Assembly: GCA_002309995.1 (NCBI GenBank)
Contig: DBYB01000012.1
Coordinates: 473 to 32,263, forward strand
Direction of reading: 5' to 3'
Length of the DNA stretch: 31,791 bases
DNA from: Bacteroidales bacterium UBA1197
Lineage (GTDB): Bacteria > Bacteroidota > Bacteroidia > Bacteroidales > UBA932
Part shown: piece by piece, positions 1-8,705 of the stretch
How positions within the stretch are numbered: position 1 is the stretch's first letter
Layout: every line of letters starts with the position of its first letter
Notes under the pieces: generated by a model
What the model was told of the DNA's origin: nothing
The model's database searches: none
Seen by the model: only the letters and a program-made list of their open reading frames with translations
Made by a program: the position numbers and the translations under genes

Positions 1-24
1 TCTATTCAATTGAGCTAAGGAGCC
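1..24 (-). tRNA. 5' end of a tRNA gene, cut by the window edge
   Basis: Read on the minus strand from 24, the bases give a 7-nt acceptor arm (GGCTCCT), TA, a D-stem GCTC and a D-loop of the form AATTGAATA, then GA at the window edge. This is the canonical first third of a tRNA. The anticodon lies outside the window, so the isotype cannot be read; a tRNA-Arg would fit from memory of Bacteroidales genes, but that is a guess. Confidence 0.75.
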
Positions 25-32
25 AGTATGTA

Positions 33-52
33 ACCGGGACAGGCCCGGTTTT
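33..52. terminator. Stem-loop between rplS and the tRNA
   Basis: ACCGGG and CCCGGT form a 6-bp stem with a 5-nt loop. A short T-run follows on the plus strand (49-52). It sits directly after the rplS stop codon, so it may end or process the rplS transcript, although on the minus strand the T-run is not on the 3' side. Confidence 0.4.
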
Positions 53-56
53 AGAC

Positions 57-437
57 CTATTCGGCGGAAGCTTCCTTCACGACACGCTTGGCCTCCTTGA
101 TGCGAGCCTTCTTGCCGGAGAGCTTGCGGAGATAGAAGATACGTGCCCTGCGAACTTTACCAACCTTGTTGAGCTCGATCTTGTCGATGAACGGGCTTTC
201 GTAAGGGAAAATCCTCTCGACGCCGATTCCGTTGGAGATCTTGCGGACGGTAAAAGTCCTGGTATAAGGGGTAGCTCCACAAATCTGGATAACTACGCCA
301 CGGAAGTTCTGAAGTCTGTCCTTATCACCTTCTTTGATCCTGTAGGTAACGGTGATGGTATCGCCGGCCTTGAATGCAGGATAGGAGGCTGCTTTGTTCT
401 GCGAGAAGGAATCCTCCACCAATTTAATTAAATCCAT
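57..437 (-). CDS. rplS: 50S ribosomal protein L19
   Basis: This 126-residue protein is a full-length L19, a structural protein at the interface of the large and small ribosomal subunits. The family pattern is clear: an N-terminal helix (MDLIKLVEDS), the GDTITVTYRIKEGDKDR segment, FRGVVIQ, and the basic C-terminal KVRRARIFYLRKLSGKKARIKE region. The extra tail (KRVVKEASAE) is normal. It is transcribed alone, with its own promoter at 506-536 and a roughly 60-nt leader, downstream of dnaJ on the same strand. The ATG at 437 is the only sensible start. Confidence 0.97.
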   Translation of the reverse strand: MDLIKLVEDSFSQNKAASYPAFKAGDTITVTYRIKEGDKDRLQNFRGVVIQICGATPYTRTFTVRKISNGIGVERIFPYESPFIDKIELNKVGKVRRARIFYLRKLSGKKARIKEAKRVVKEASAE

Positions 438-505
438 ATCAGTATTTCAAGCTAAATCGCAGCGTCACTGAACCGTTCAACGAGAGGCTGCTTATTTTGG
501 GACTG

Positions 506-536
506 CAAATGTAGGAATTATTTTTGAGTTCGCAAA
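506..536 (-). promoter_or_regulatory. Promoter of rplS
   Basis: On the minus strand TTTG (533-536), a 19-bp spacer and TACATTTG (506-513) match the Bacteroidetes primary-sigma consensus TTTG-N19-21-TAnnTTTG. Transcription should start near 499. Confidence 0.7.
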
Positions 537-544
537 ACGTTTTG

Positions 545-1717
545 CTAAAAATATTTACTTTCTCTTTCAAAAAGTTCGCGGTCGTCCCGGTTGGGGTCCG
601 GTTTGAAGCTGGAACTGGACTTCAGGGTCTCGAAAGCTTCCTTCTCGCTGCGGCTAAGTTTGCGGGGTATCCACACGAGAATCTTAACATACAGGTCTCC
701 CCTGCCGTATCCGTTCACGTCGGGCAATCCCTTGCCGCGCAGGCGTATTACAGTTCCGGACTGTGTCCCGGCTTCTATCTTGAGCTTCTGGGCCCCGTCC
801 AGCACAGGAATCTGTATCTCAGTACCCAGGATAGCCTCGGGAGTGCTGATTACTCGGGTGTAGAAGAGATCCTTGCCCTGACGCTTGAGCTGAGGATGAG
901 GCTGCTCCTCCATAATGACCAGCAGGTCGCCGGGGACGCCGCCGCGTGCGGCTCCATGACCCTCGCCCCTTACGGTCAGCTGCATACCGTCCTCAACGCC
1001 TGCAGGCACTTTGACCTGAACCGTCTCGCGCTTGCGCACGAGGCCGCTGCCCTTGCAGTGGCCGCAGGGATTGGAAACGATGCGTCCCTCGCCGCCGCAC
1101 TGGGGGCAGGTGTTGTAGGTAATCGTGCGGCCGAACAGCGAATTCACGACGTTCTGCACCTGGCCACTGCCCTTGCAGGTAGGACAGGTCTTGATGTCGG
1201 AACTGTTCTTAGTGCCGCGCCCTTCACACTCGGGGCAGGGGCGGTTGCGCTCAATGGTGACCTCCTTGGTGCAGCCAGTGGCGATTTCTTCCAACGTAAG
1301 GCGCACGCGAGTGCGTATGTCGCGCCCGCGCATAACACGGGGGCCCTGCTGGCCGCCGCCGAACCCGCCGAATCCGCCAAAGCCTCCGAATCCGCCGAAC
1401 GCACCTCCGAAAAGGTTGTTGAGGATGTCGTTCAGATTCCCGAAGCCCTGGCTCCAGTCCTGCGCGCCGGCGCCATCGACTCCGGCAAAGCCGAACTGGT
1501 CGTACTTGGCCTTCTTATCGGGATCGCTCAGCACGGAATAGGCTTCCGAGGCCTCCTTGAATTTCTCCTCGGCGGTCTTCTTCTCGGCGTCAGTGCCGCT
1601 GACCCAGCGGTCCGGATGCCACTTCAGCGCAGCCTTGCGGTACGCCTGCTTTATGTCGTCGGCCGAGGCGCTCTTTTCGAGCCCAAGAACCTCATAGTAA
1701 TCTCTTTTGTCTGCCAT
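545..1717 (-). CDS. dnaJ: Chaperone DnaJ (Hsp40)
   Basis: DnaJ stimulates the DnaK ATPase and delivers unfolded clients in the cytoplasm. All the parts of a type I Hsp40 are present in 390 residues: J-domain (1-72) with HPD at 34-36; a Gly/Phe linker (about 104-122) made of near-perfect GGF repeats; four CxxCxGxG zinc motifs starting at C161, C178, C204 and C218; then two beta-sandwich client-binding domains. The start lies 4 bp after the grpE stop, so grpE and dnaJ form one transcript. dnaK is not in the window. Confidence 0.97.
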   Translation of the reverse strand: MADKRDYYEVLGLEKSASADDIKQAYRKAALKWHPDRWVSGTDAEKKTAEEKFKEASEAYSVLSDPDKKAKYDQFGFAGVDGAGAQDWSQGFGNLNDILNNLFGGAFGGFGGFGGFGGFGGGQQGPRVMRGRDIRTRVRLTLEEIATGCTKEVTIERNRPCPECEGRGTKNSSDIKTCPTCKGSGQVQNVVNSLFGRTITYNTCPQCGGEGRIVSNPCGHCKGSGLVRKRETVQVKVPAGVEDGMQLTVRGEGHGAARGGVPGDLLVIMEEQPHPQLKRQGKDLFYTRVISTPEAILGTEIQIPVLDGAQKLKIEAGTQSGTVIRLRGKGLPDVNGYGRGDLYVKILVWIPRKLSRSEKEAFETLKSSSSFKPDPNRDDRELFERESKYF

Positions 1718-1721
1718 CTTC

Positions 1722-2249
1722 TTATGCTCCTACTATTACTTTGGCATACCTGATAATCTTGCCATTGAGCATATAGCCGGTCTGATACACATCAATGACC
1801 TTTCCCTTAAGGTCCTCGCTGGGTGCGGGAACCTGGGTGAGGGCTTCATGGAAATCGGTATCGAACGGCTGGCCCTTGGCTTCTATCTCGGTGAGGCCGC
1901 AGCCCTTCAGGTAATCCATCAATTTATTGTAAATGAGTGCGGTACCCTCTTTTGCCGCTTCGTCGGAAGAAGTCTCGAGCATCTTCATTGCACGCTCGCA
2001 GTCGTCCAGCACGGGCAGCAGGCCCTTGATGGTATCGGCTGCGGCTGTCTTCTCGAGCGCCAGACGCTCCTCGGAGGCGCGACGGCGGAAAGTCTCGAAT
2101 TCGGCGTAAAGGCGCACGTACTTATCGTGCTCGGCGGACAATTTGTCACCGAGCTCCTCCACCTGCTTCTGCAGTTGGACGTCTTTCTTCTTCTTAGATG
2201 CCTTCTCTTCGGGCTCCACAACGGTTTCTTTTGTATCTTTCTCTGCCAT
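1722..2249 (-). CDS. grpE: Nucleotide exchange factor GrpE
   Basis: GrpE releases ADP from DnaK and works with the adjacent DnaJ. The 175 residues show an acidic/lysine-rich N-terminus, a long coiled coil (about 22-60) that forms the dimer, and the C-terminal beta-wing signatures GQPFDTDFHEAL and GYMLNGKIIRYAKVIV. Length is normal. It is the first gene of the grpE-dnaJ pair and is divergent from the glpT-type gene. No CIRCE/HrcA operator is visible upstream. Confidence 0.96.
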   Translation of the reverse strand: MAEKDTKETVVEPEEKASKKKKDVQLQKQVEELGDKLSAEHDKYVRLYAEFETFRRRASEERLALEKTAAADTIKGLLPVLDDCERAMKMLETSSDEAAKEGTALIYNKLMDYLKGCGLTEIEAKGQPFDTDFHEALTQVPAPSEDLKGKVIDVYQTGYMLNGKIIRYAKVIVGA

Positions 2250-2266
2250 TTCTCTGGTTTTTCCTG

Positions 2267-2274
2267 CAAAGGTA
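2267..2274 (-). promoter_or_regulatory. -7 element upstream of grpE
   Basis: The minus strand reads TACCTTTG, an exact TAnnTTTG box, 18 bp before the grpE start codon. No good TTTG lies at the expected distance (the bases there read AAGT), so the upstream half is weak and a heat-shock activator could be needed. Confidence 0.5.
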
Positions 2275-2296
2275 TCAATTTTTTTGCCACTGCCAC

Positions 2297-2330
2297 TTTG
2301 TCATAAAATGAAAAGGAATTACTATCTTTA
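2297..2330 (+). promoter_or_regulatory. Probable promoter of the glpT-sulfatase pair
   Basis: TTTG (2297-2300), a 22-bp spacer and TATCTTTA (2323-2330, one mismatch to TAnnTTTG) precede the ATG at 2356. The two promoters in this gap are divergent. Confidence 0.4.
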
Positions 2331-2355
2331 CGGGACCTATTAAAACTAATGGCAG

Positions 2356-3750
2356 ATGGCTAGATTCCTTGACCCGCCCAAGCCGAAGGCGCAAATCCCG
2401 GCTGAAAAGATCGACAAAGAGTACAAGGCTATGAGACTTAAGGTGTTCCTCGGAGCATTCCTGGGATACGCCGCATACTATCTGGTTCGCAAGAACCTCT
2501 CACTGGCCGCCCCCGACATGATAAACGACGGCATCCTCGACGCCGGCAAGGTGGGACTCGCAATGTCTGCGGTCTCCATCGCCTACGCGTTCAGCAAGTT
2601 CGTTATGGGCAGCGTGTCCGACCGCTCCGACGCCAGGAAGTTCCTGTGCGTGGGCCTGGTGCTCTCTGCCATCACGATGATGGCCGTCGGCCTCATCCCC
2701 TTCGGCCCGAACACCGCTGTCAATACCGCCGTCATATTCGTGCTGATGCTGATCGTCGGATGGCTGAGCGGCTTCGGATGGCCCCCCTGCGGCCGTATAA
2801 TGGCCCACTGGTTCAGCCAGAACGAGCGCAGCTTCAAGATGAGCGTCTGGAACGTCTCGCACACCATCGGCAGCTTCTCCCTTGGCTTCCTCGCCATCGC
2901 AGGCGTCGCCCTGGCGGCCGACCTCGGGATAGTGCAGACCTGGAGGGGCAACTTCGTATTCCCGGCAATCGTGGCAATGGCCATCGCCGCCTTCTGCTGG
3001 TGGGCCATACGCGATACGCCCGAATCCTGCGGCCTCCCCGCCGTAGCCGACTGGCGCAACGACCACAGCGGCGTTAAGTCCAAAGGCGCCGCCGGAGAGA
3101 AACTCCCCTTCAAGGTGCTCTTCATCGACTACGTGCTCAAGAACAAGCTTCTCTGGATAGTTGCGATCTCCAACGTAGCCGTGTATATGGTTCGTTACGG
3201 CATCGGCGACTGGGCCCCCACTTACCTGCAGGCCAAGGGCATAATGACCGCCGCCGAGAGCAAGGTCGCCTTCTCCGTCCACAACATCGTGGGCGCCGTC
3301 GGCACAATCGCCTGCGGCTGGGCCACCTCCAAAATCTTCAAGGGCCGCTGCGCTCCGATGAACGTGATATGTATGTTCCTCTGCGCCCTCGGCGTGCTGC
3401 TCTACTGGCTGGTAGGTTCCGGCACAATCGCAGTCGAGCCCGCCGCACAGAAGGTGCTGGTCTATATCGCCCTGTGCCTCATAGGCTTCTTCATCTATGG
3501 CCCCGTGGCGCTCACCGGCGTACAGGCGCTCAGCCTCGTACCCAAGAACGCCGCCGGCACTGCGGCAGGATTCGTGGGTCTCTTCGGTTACCTCGTAGGC
3601 GACGCCGTCTGCTCCAAGATAGTCGTGGGCGGCATAGCCAACGGCAGTTCCTGGGATGCGGCAATGCTCTCGGTGGCCGTCGGAGCCCTTATCGGCGTAG
3701 GCCTCTGCGCCATACTCATCCCCAGCGAAAAGAAACTCGCACAGGGTTAA
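2356..3750 (+). CDS. glpT: Glycerol-3-phosphate transporter, GlpT family (MFS organophosphate:Pi antiporter)
   Basis: This 464-residue inner-membrane protein of about 12 helices belongs to the organophosphate:phosphate antiporters, and the sequence runs close to E. coli GlpT throughout (YYLVRKNLSLA, SKFVMGSVSDRS, GWPPCGRIMAHW, RDTPESCGLP, VRYGIGDWAPTYL). The two substrate-phosphate arginines of GlpT have clear counterparts at R45 and R280, and the central histidine (H165 in E. coli) at H169. Glycerol 3-phosphate import is therefore the best call; hexose-phosphate or another phosphoester cannot be excluded. A sulfatase-family gene follows 12 bp downstream and is likely cotranscribed. Confidence 0.88.
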   Translation: MARFLDPPKPKAQIPAEKIDKEYKAMRLKVFLGAFLGYAAYYLVRKNLSLAAPDMINDGILDAGKVGLAMSAVSIAYAFSKFVMGSVSDRSDARKFLCVGLVLSAITMMAVGLIPFGPNTAVNTAVIFVLMLIVGWLSGFGWPPCGRIMAHWFSQNERSFKMSVWNVSHTIGSFSLGFLAIAGVALAADLGIVQTWRGNFVFPAIVAMAIAAFCWWAIRDTPESCGLPAVADWRNDHSGVKSKGAAGEKLPFKVLFIDYVLKNKLLWIVAISNVAVYMVRYGIGDWAPTYLQAKGIMTAAESKVAFSVHNIVGAVGTIACGWATSKIFKGRCAPMNVICMFLCALGVLLYWLVGSGTIAVEPAAQKVLVYIALCLIGFFIYGPVALTGVQALSLVPKNAAGTAAGFVGLFGYLVGDAVCSKIVVGGIANGSSWDAAMLSVAVGALIGVGLCAILIPSEKKLAQG

Positions 3751-3762
3751 CGGATCAGCGAC

Positions 3763-5157
3763 ATGAAAACATACCTGAAAGTTGCCGGCGGTCTCGGAGC
3801 TGCCTCGGCCGCGCTTGCCGGTTGCGCACAGAACCAGCCGTCCAAGCCCAACATAGTGTTCTTCTTTGCAGACGATATCGGCGCCGAATGCTTCGGTTGC
3901 TACGGCGGCGCCGAATACGAGACGCCCAACATCGACGCGCTGGCCAGCCAGGGCATTCAGTATATGAACTTCAACGCCCAGCCGCTGAGCTCCCCCAGCC
4001 GCGTGCAGGTGATGACCGGCCAGTACAACGACCGAAACTACGTGGCGTTCGGCTACATGAACGACGACGAGCACTACTTCCCGCAACTCGCCCGGCAGGC
4101 CGGATACTCCACCTGCATCTCCGGCAAATGGCAGCTCGGACGCAGCCGCGCAATGCTCCCCAAGTGCGGCTTTGATGAATTCTTCTGCAGCCAGATTGAG
4201 ATGTATATGGAGAGCCGCGGCCCGCGCCAGACCGACCGTTACGCCAACAGTATGTGGGACAACAACGGCGAGCGCTACGACTTTGCCATCTACGGGCCCG
4301 ACGCGGCATACGACTATGCGGCAGGATACATCGACCGCCAGGTGGAGGCAAAGAAGCCTTTCCTGCTCTACTTCACCGAGCCGCTGGTGCACACGCCGCA
4401 CACCACCACGCCCGACACCGCCCTCTGGGACGACCTGTACGACAGCCGTTTCAGTTCCGGCGCCGACACCTCATACTTCCGCTATATGGTCCGGTATATG
4501 GATTCGCAGGTGGGAAAGATGGTGCAGCACCTGAAAGACAAGGGAGTGTGGGACAATACTATTTTTATATTCGCTGCAGACAACGGCACCTCAACGCGCA
4601 TCGTGTCGAAACAACAGGACGGCAGCCTGGTGCGAGGCGGCAAAGGCGAGCCCAACTACGCCGGCACCCACGTGCCTATGATAGTCTGCTGGGGCGACAG
4701 GCTTGCCGGCCGCAAGGCCGGGCATCTGGCCGATCTCACTGACATCTACCCCACCATAGCAGACATAGTCGGAGTCAATCCTCCGGAAGGCCACGAGCTG
4801 GACGGCGTGAGCCTGTACCCCGAACTCTGCGGCAAGGAGCCGAACGAAAAGCCGCTGGTACTCATCCACTTCAACCCCCTGTGGCCCACGACGCCCTCAC
4901 CCAAGGCCTCACGTTATGCGATGGACGACGAGTACGCGTATTTCTGGGACGGCCGCGTTTACGACTACCGCAAGGATCCCGCGTTCACTAACGCTATGCA
5001 GTACGACGCGCTCGACGCCGCCTTGCAGGAGCGCCTGCAGCCGCTTAAGGAAAGGGTTGACCGGATGAAGGATTTCTATCCCGACAAGCCGGGTGCGCCG
5101 CGCAGAGGTAACTACAAGACGTTTTACGACTTCGCCCCTCCCCAGAACCCGTTCTAG
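3763..5157 (+). CDS. Sulfatase-family lipoprotein (Ser-type)
   Basis: The protein has 464 residues. An N-terminal hydrophobic stretch ending LAGC (C21) suggests a lipoprotein or exported enzyme. The alkaline-phosphatase/sulfatase fold is recognisable from the metal-binding DD at 37-38, the formylglycine motif S76-S-P-S-R80, ADNGT and GGKGEPNYAGTHVP. Ser at position 76 means activation would need an anaerobic (radical SAM) maturase. Unusually, the GKWHLG motif reads GKWQLG, so the active-site His is Gln (Q124), and EGG reads AGT. The natural ester is unknown; coupling to a GlpT-type transporter makes a sulfo- or phospho-ester of a small polyol possible, but that is inference. Confidence 0.85.
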   Translation: MKTYLKVAGGLGAASAALAGCAQNQPSKPNIVFFFADDIGAECFGCYGGAEYETPNIDALASQGIQYMNFNAQPLSSPSRVQVMTGQYNDRNYVAFGYMNDDEHYFPQLARQAGYSTCISGKWQLGRSRAMLPKCGFDEFFCSQIEMYMESRGPRQTDRYANSMWDNNGERYDFAIYGPDAAYDYAAGYIDRQVEAKKPFLLYFTEPLVHTPHTTTPDTALWDDLYDSRFSSGADTSYFRYMVRYMDSQVGKMVQHLKDKGVWDNTIFIFAADNGTSTRIVSKQQDGSLVRGGKGEPNYAGTHVPMIVCWGDRLAGRKAGHLADLTDIYPTIADIVGVNPPEGHELDGVSLYPELCGKEPNEKPLVLIHFNPLWPTTPSPKASRYAMDDEYAYFWDGRVYDYRKDPAFTNAMQYDALDAALQERLQPLKERVDRMKDFYPDKPGAPRRGNYKTFYDFAPPQNPF

Positions 5158-5177
5158 TCTGAGCTAGAACGGGTTCT
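5144..5177 (+). terminator. Perfect 14-bp inverted repeat spanning the sulfatase stop codon
   Basis: AGAACCCGTTCTAG (5144-5157) and CTAGAACGGGTTCT (5164-5177) pair perfectly across a 6-nt loop. The left arm contains the last codons and the stop codon. There is only a weak T-run after it. It probably ends or stabilises the glpT-sulfatase mRNA. Confidence 0.6.
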
Positions 5178-5290
5178 TGATGAACTACTATCCCCCTGCA
5201 CCCCCAGGGGACGGGGGAAGGTTCCCCCGAACGGCTAAAGCCGCCCCCTCTGTCGGCCTTCGGCCTCCTTAATTCTCTTTGGTCTAACGT
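5178..5290. other. Intergenic block of C/G runs and small palindromes
   Basis: No gene is seen here. The stretch holds runs of C and G (CCCCC, CCCCCAGGGG, GGGGG, CCCCC) and short hairpins such as GGCTAAAGCC and GGCCTTCGGCC. Such blocks look like dispersed intergenic repeats, but only one copy is in the window, so repeat status is not shown. Confidence 0.35.
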
Positions 5291-5295
5291 GATAC

Positions 5296-6702
5296 CTAAT
5301 CTTCAGGGAGATACATAGGATCCCAGGCGGGAAGGAGGATGGGGGTCTGATCCAGCATCTTGAGCACGTCGGCGGGGACGAACTGACGCTCCACCACCAG
5401 ACGGAACATATAGTTGTCGAACCACTCGTCGGTCATAATGATGTTCCCCTTGTAGCCGGATGACGCTCCCCAGCTGTTCTCAACCATCCACTTGACGGGC
5501 TTTTCGTCCTTGATGTCCACGGCAATGAGAGTCATTGCGTGGCTGGAGCCACTTGCGTGGGTCTGGATGCGCTCTTTCTTGTCCATAGTGAAGTTGACGC
5601 CAAGCAGGGACTCGTAATCGAAGTTCGCCAGGTCGGCCACGCCTTTCTGGCGGTCGAGGTACTTGGCCACGTCGCAGCTGAAGTACATTGCTTTATTCGC
5701 CTTGATGGAGGCGATGGCCATCTCCTTGATGCGCTCCATCGGCAGGTTCACGTACAGCCAGTTCTGACCGTCGTACATATGACGGTCGTACTGTATCTCA
5801 TACACCTTGCCGTACTCGCGGCAAGGGTCGTTCATCAGCATCACATAGTTGTTCTCGAGGTCGTAGCCCAGCAGATCCTGGTAGAACTGCACGGGAGTCA
5901 CAGTCTTTCCCTGCCATTCGAATTCCGACGGGGGCACGCCAAGGCACAGGGCCAGAATATGATAGACCTCCTTGAGCATCTCCGTCTTCTCCTTCACCAG
6001 AAGAGCCTCGATGGACGCCGCGTGCTTCTTTGCAGCATTGGCGTTGCGGGGCATATTGAGCATCCCCTGCTCCCACATATCACGCAGGCGCAGGCCATCC
6101 TGGCGCAGGAGGGTTGACAGGTGGGCGCGCATCTGCGAGGTGGAATTGGAAACGGCCGTCTCCGGCATCACGCTGGCGGGCACGAGGCCGTACTTGGTCA
6201 CCAGGTTGGCGACTCCGGTGAAAGTGCCGCCGTCGCCGATGGGATGCGAGAACAGCCAATCAACCTCACGGTCGTCAATCGGCTTGTTGCGGGTATCAAT
6301 TATTGCCTGGAGGAACAGGTTGGACTTCTCCAGCTGATCCCAGAAGAAGCAATAGTTCTGGCTGAACTGGAAGTCGCCGAGATCCCATTTGTCGATCGCT
6401 GCGGCACGGAGTACATTGAGGCCGGTGAACAGCCAGCAGCGTCCACTGGACTTCTGGTCGGTGATGCCCTTGGTCTTCACCCGGTCGCTGAACTTGGTGT
6501 CGATCATCGCAGCGTTCTCCGCATTGACGGACAGGGTATTGATGGGAGTGGCGGCGATGGCGTTGCGGCGAGCCTTGTCGTCGCTGCTTCCCGTCCAGCC
6601 CTTGCTGATATCAGAAAGCATTCCCTGGGTGATGCCGCCGTTCTGGGCGGCTGCGGCCAGGCACGTGAGCGCCAGGGCGAAGGTAGTCAGAATCTTTTTC
6701 AT
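5296..6702 (-). CDS. Secreted C1B-family cysteine peptidase (aminopeptidase C / bleomycin hydrolase-like)
   Basis: The 468-residue protein begins with a clear signal peptide (MKKILTTFALALTCLAAAAQ), so unlike cytoplasmic PepC it should be exported, probably to the periplasm. The papain-type catalytic residues are in place: DQKSSGRCW with the nucleophile C89, SSHAMTL with H388, and ENSWG with N409. The overall layout and large insertions between Cys and His are those of the C1B family, which trims peptides from the N-terminus. It is the last gene of the pycB-HAD-alr operon; its ATG overlaps the alr stop by 4 bp, implying translational coupling. Confidence 0.9.
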   Translation of the reverse strand: MKKILTTFALALTCLAAAAQNGGITQGMLSDISKGWTGSSDDKARRNAIAATPINTLSVNAENAAMIDTKFSDRVKTKGITDQKSSGRCWLFTGLNVLRAAAIDKWDLGDFQFSQNYCFFWDQLEKSNLFLQAIIDTRNKPIDDREVDWLFSHPIGDGGTFTGVANLVTKYGLVPASVMPETAVSNSTSQMRAHLSTLLRQDGLRLRDMWEQGMLNMPRNANAAKKHAASIEALLVKEKTEMLKEVYHILALCLGVPPSEFEWQGKTVTPVQFYQDLLGYDLENNYVMLMNDPCREYGKVYEIQYDRHMYDGQNWLYVNLPMERIKEMAIASIKANKAMYFSCDVAKYLDRQKGVADLANFDYESLLGVNFTMDKKERIQTHASGSSHAMTLIAVDIKDEKPVKWMVENSWGASSGYKGNIIMTDEWFDNYMFRLVVERQFVPADVLKMLDQTPILLPAWDPMYLPED

Positions 6703-7805
6703 CTTCGTATGATTATTCTTTCGATGCGACGCGGCACCGAGGTGAGTATTTCGTAAGGTATGGTTCCGAGTATGCCGGCAAGCTCTTCAACTGTAGGATC
6801 CTGGCCGAAGACGGTCACGGTGTCACCGGGCTCGCAAGGGATGCCTGTTACGTCCAGCATACACATATCCATACAGATGTTGCCGATGGTGGGGGCCCTG
6901 TGGCCGCCAACGGAGAAGCTGGCGTGCCCGCAGCCGAGGTGACGGTTGATGCCGTCGGCATAGCCTACGGGAATGGTTGCGATGCGCGTGCCTCCGGGGG
7001 CCACTTCCCCGTGCCTGCCGTAACCTATGGTTCCCTCCTTCAATTCCTTGATTTGCAGGACCTTGACCTTGAGGCTGGCAACCGGGGTCAATTTCACTCC
7101 GGGGAGGGCGCTGATGCCGTAAACACCTATCCCCAGACGCACCATATCGTGCTGGTAACGCGGGAAACGCTCGATGCCGGCGGAATTGAGCACGTGCCAC
7201 ATCGGCTTGTAACCCAGGGCCTCCGTGAGCTTTGCCGCGCCTGTCTCGAACAGATGGATCTGACCGAGGGTAAATTCATCCTCGGCAGGGTCTTCGGCGG
7301 CGGCCAGATGGGAGTAGATGGATTTAACCCGCACCTCGTCGTGCTGCCTTAGGAAGTCGGCGAGCGGCGGCAGTTCATCGGGCATAAAACCCAGACGGTG
7401 CATACCGGTGTCCAGCTTGATATGGACGGGGAAATCCTTGATTCCACGGGACTTGAGCTCGCTGCAGAGGGATTCGAGCGTATATAGGTTCGGGATGCCG
7501 GGCTCCAGCTTGAAGTCGATGATTTCCGGGAAGAAGTCAGTGCCTGCGGTGAGCACCAGGATGGGCAGGGAGATACCGGCGCGGCGCAGCTCGATGCCCT
7601 CGACGGGCATAGCGACGGCCAGGTAGTCGGCGCCCTCGGCCTGCATCATCGAGGCGAACTCAACTGCACCGTGGCCGTAGGCGTTGGCCTTCACCAGCAC
7701 CAGAAGTTTCGTGGAACGCTTAAGCAAGCCCCTGAAATAGCGATAGTTGCTCCGGGCCGCAGGAAGACTCAGTTCCAGTCTCGAATAGTCGTTCTCACCA
7801 AACAT
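6699..7805 (-). CDS. alr: Alanine racemase
   Basis: Alr makes D-alanine for peptidoglycan in the cytoplasm using PLP. The 368-residue protein has the PLP lysine in VKANAYGHG (K39), MVRLGIGVYGI, the PVGYADG motif with the second catalytic Tyr (about residue 281), and GNICMDMCMLDVT. Length is normal. It overlaps the following peptidase gene by 4 bp and follows the HAD gene by 3 bp. Standalone Alr (not fused to MurF) is notable only because many Bacteroidetes have the fused form. Confidence 0.95.
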   Translation of the reverse strand: MFGENDYSRLELSLPAARSNYRYFRGLLKRSTKLLVLVKANAYGHGAVEFASMMQAEGADYLAVAMPVEGIELRRAGISLPILVLTAGTDFFPEIIDFKLEPGIPNLYTLESLCSELKSRGIKDFPVHIKLDTGMHRLGFMPDELPPLADFLRQHDEVRVKSIYSHLAAAEDPAEDEFTLGQIHLFETGAAKLTEALGYKPMWHVLNSAGIERFPRYQHDMVRLGIGVYGISALPGVKLTPVASLKVKVLQIKELKEGTIGYGRHGEVAPGGTRIATIPVGYADGINRHLGCGHASFSVGGHRAPTIGNICMDMCMLDVTGIPCEPGDTVTVFGQDPTVEELAGILGTIPYEILTSVPRRIERIIIRR

Positions 7806-7808
7806 CTC

Positions 7809-8705
7809 CTAACGGCGGCTTTCTATAAGCAGGTCGCCCAGTTCCGCCACATCGCGTACGATGAAGTCGGGGGCGTAGAATTCGGGGGTGACTCCCCTGG
7901 CCTCGCACTCCTTCTCGTTGGATGCGACGTCCAGGGCCGTCTGCAAAGTGGTCTCGCCGCTCAGCACCAGGCATCCGACGGCCGAGGCGTTGTGGGCCAT
8001 AGCGGTGTCGGTGTATATGCGGTCGCCGGCCATAAGTATCTCTTGCGGCTGCAGGCCGTGGCGCAGGCGTATGCCGTCCAGCATTGTCGGGTCAGGCTTG
8101 CCGAGCACTATGTCGGGCTCGCGGCCGGTGGCGTGGGCGATGCATTTCTGGAGGGAGCCGCAATCGACCAGAACGGTCGGCTGGTCGGTCGGGCAGACGC
8201 GGTCGGGATTGGTGGCCACGTACGGGATGCCCTGAGACGCCCACCAGCTGGCGCGGCACAGACGGGAATACACTAGCGTGGGGTCGAAGGCCACCACGAG
8301 TACGTCGGGACGGTCGTCGGCGCTGTCGGCGCAGGATTCGAATCCGGCCTTCTCGAACTGGCTGATCATCGAAGGCGTGCCGAGCATAAAGAGGCGACGA
8401 GCCTCGGGCCAGGTTCGCTTTATGTAGTCTATGGCGGCCAGCGAAGTGGTGTACATATTGTCCTCCCCCGCTTCTATGCCCATCGCGGCCAGCTTCTTGA
8501 GGTAGTCGGCGACGGACTTGGTTGGATTGTTGGTGAGGAAGGAGTATCCTATTCCCGCTTCGTCCAGCCTGCGGAGGAAGTCGAGGGTGAACGGGAAGAT
8601 ATTGTTGCCCAGGTAGATGGTGCCGTCCATATCGAGGGCGACATGCTTCACCTTCGCCAGTTTGGCCCGCTGCCCGGGGCTGAGTGTCTTGTTGTAGTTC
8701 TCCAT
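7809..8705 (-). CDS. HAD-superfamily phosphatase, NagD/UmpH-like (class IIA)
   Basis: A 298-residue hydrolase. HAD motif I is LDMDGT (D25, D27), motif II FLTNNPTKS, motif III the Lys in LGKPDPTMLDG, and motif IV MAGDRIYTD. The large cap between motifs II and III is typical of NagD/4-nitrophenylphosphatase enzymes, which hydrolyse nucleotide or sugar phosphates. The reading frame is open to 8834, but the start is the ATG at 8705, whose A is shared with the TAA stop of the upstream gene; the extra upstream frame only shadows pycB. True substrate is not readable from sequence. Confidence 0.9.
   Translation of the reverse strand: MENYNKTLSPGQRAKLAKVKHVALDMDGTIYLGNNIFPFTLDFLRRLDEAGIGYSFLTNNPTKSVADYLKKLAAMGIEAGEDNMYTTSLAAIDYIKRTWPEARRLFMLGTPSMISQFEKAGFESCADSADDRPDVLVVAFDPTLVYSRLCRASWWASQGIPYVATNPDRVCPTDQPTVLVDCGSLQKCIAHATGREPDIVLGKPDPTMLDGIRLRHGLQPQEILMAGDRIYTDTAMAHNASAVGCLVLSGETTLQTALDVASNEKECEARGVTPEFYAPDFIVRDVAELGDLLIESRR

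Noticed and set aside
524..1753. 409-residue open frame on the plus strand opposite dnaJ
   Set aside because: It mirrors dnaJ, a certain gene with all family motifs; the frame is a by-product of high GC codon use.
2500..4401. 633-residue open frame on the minus strand opposite glpT and the sulfatase
   Set aside because: It spans two well-supported genes and their junction, has no recognisable motif, and is a shadow.
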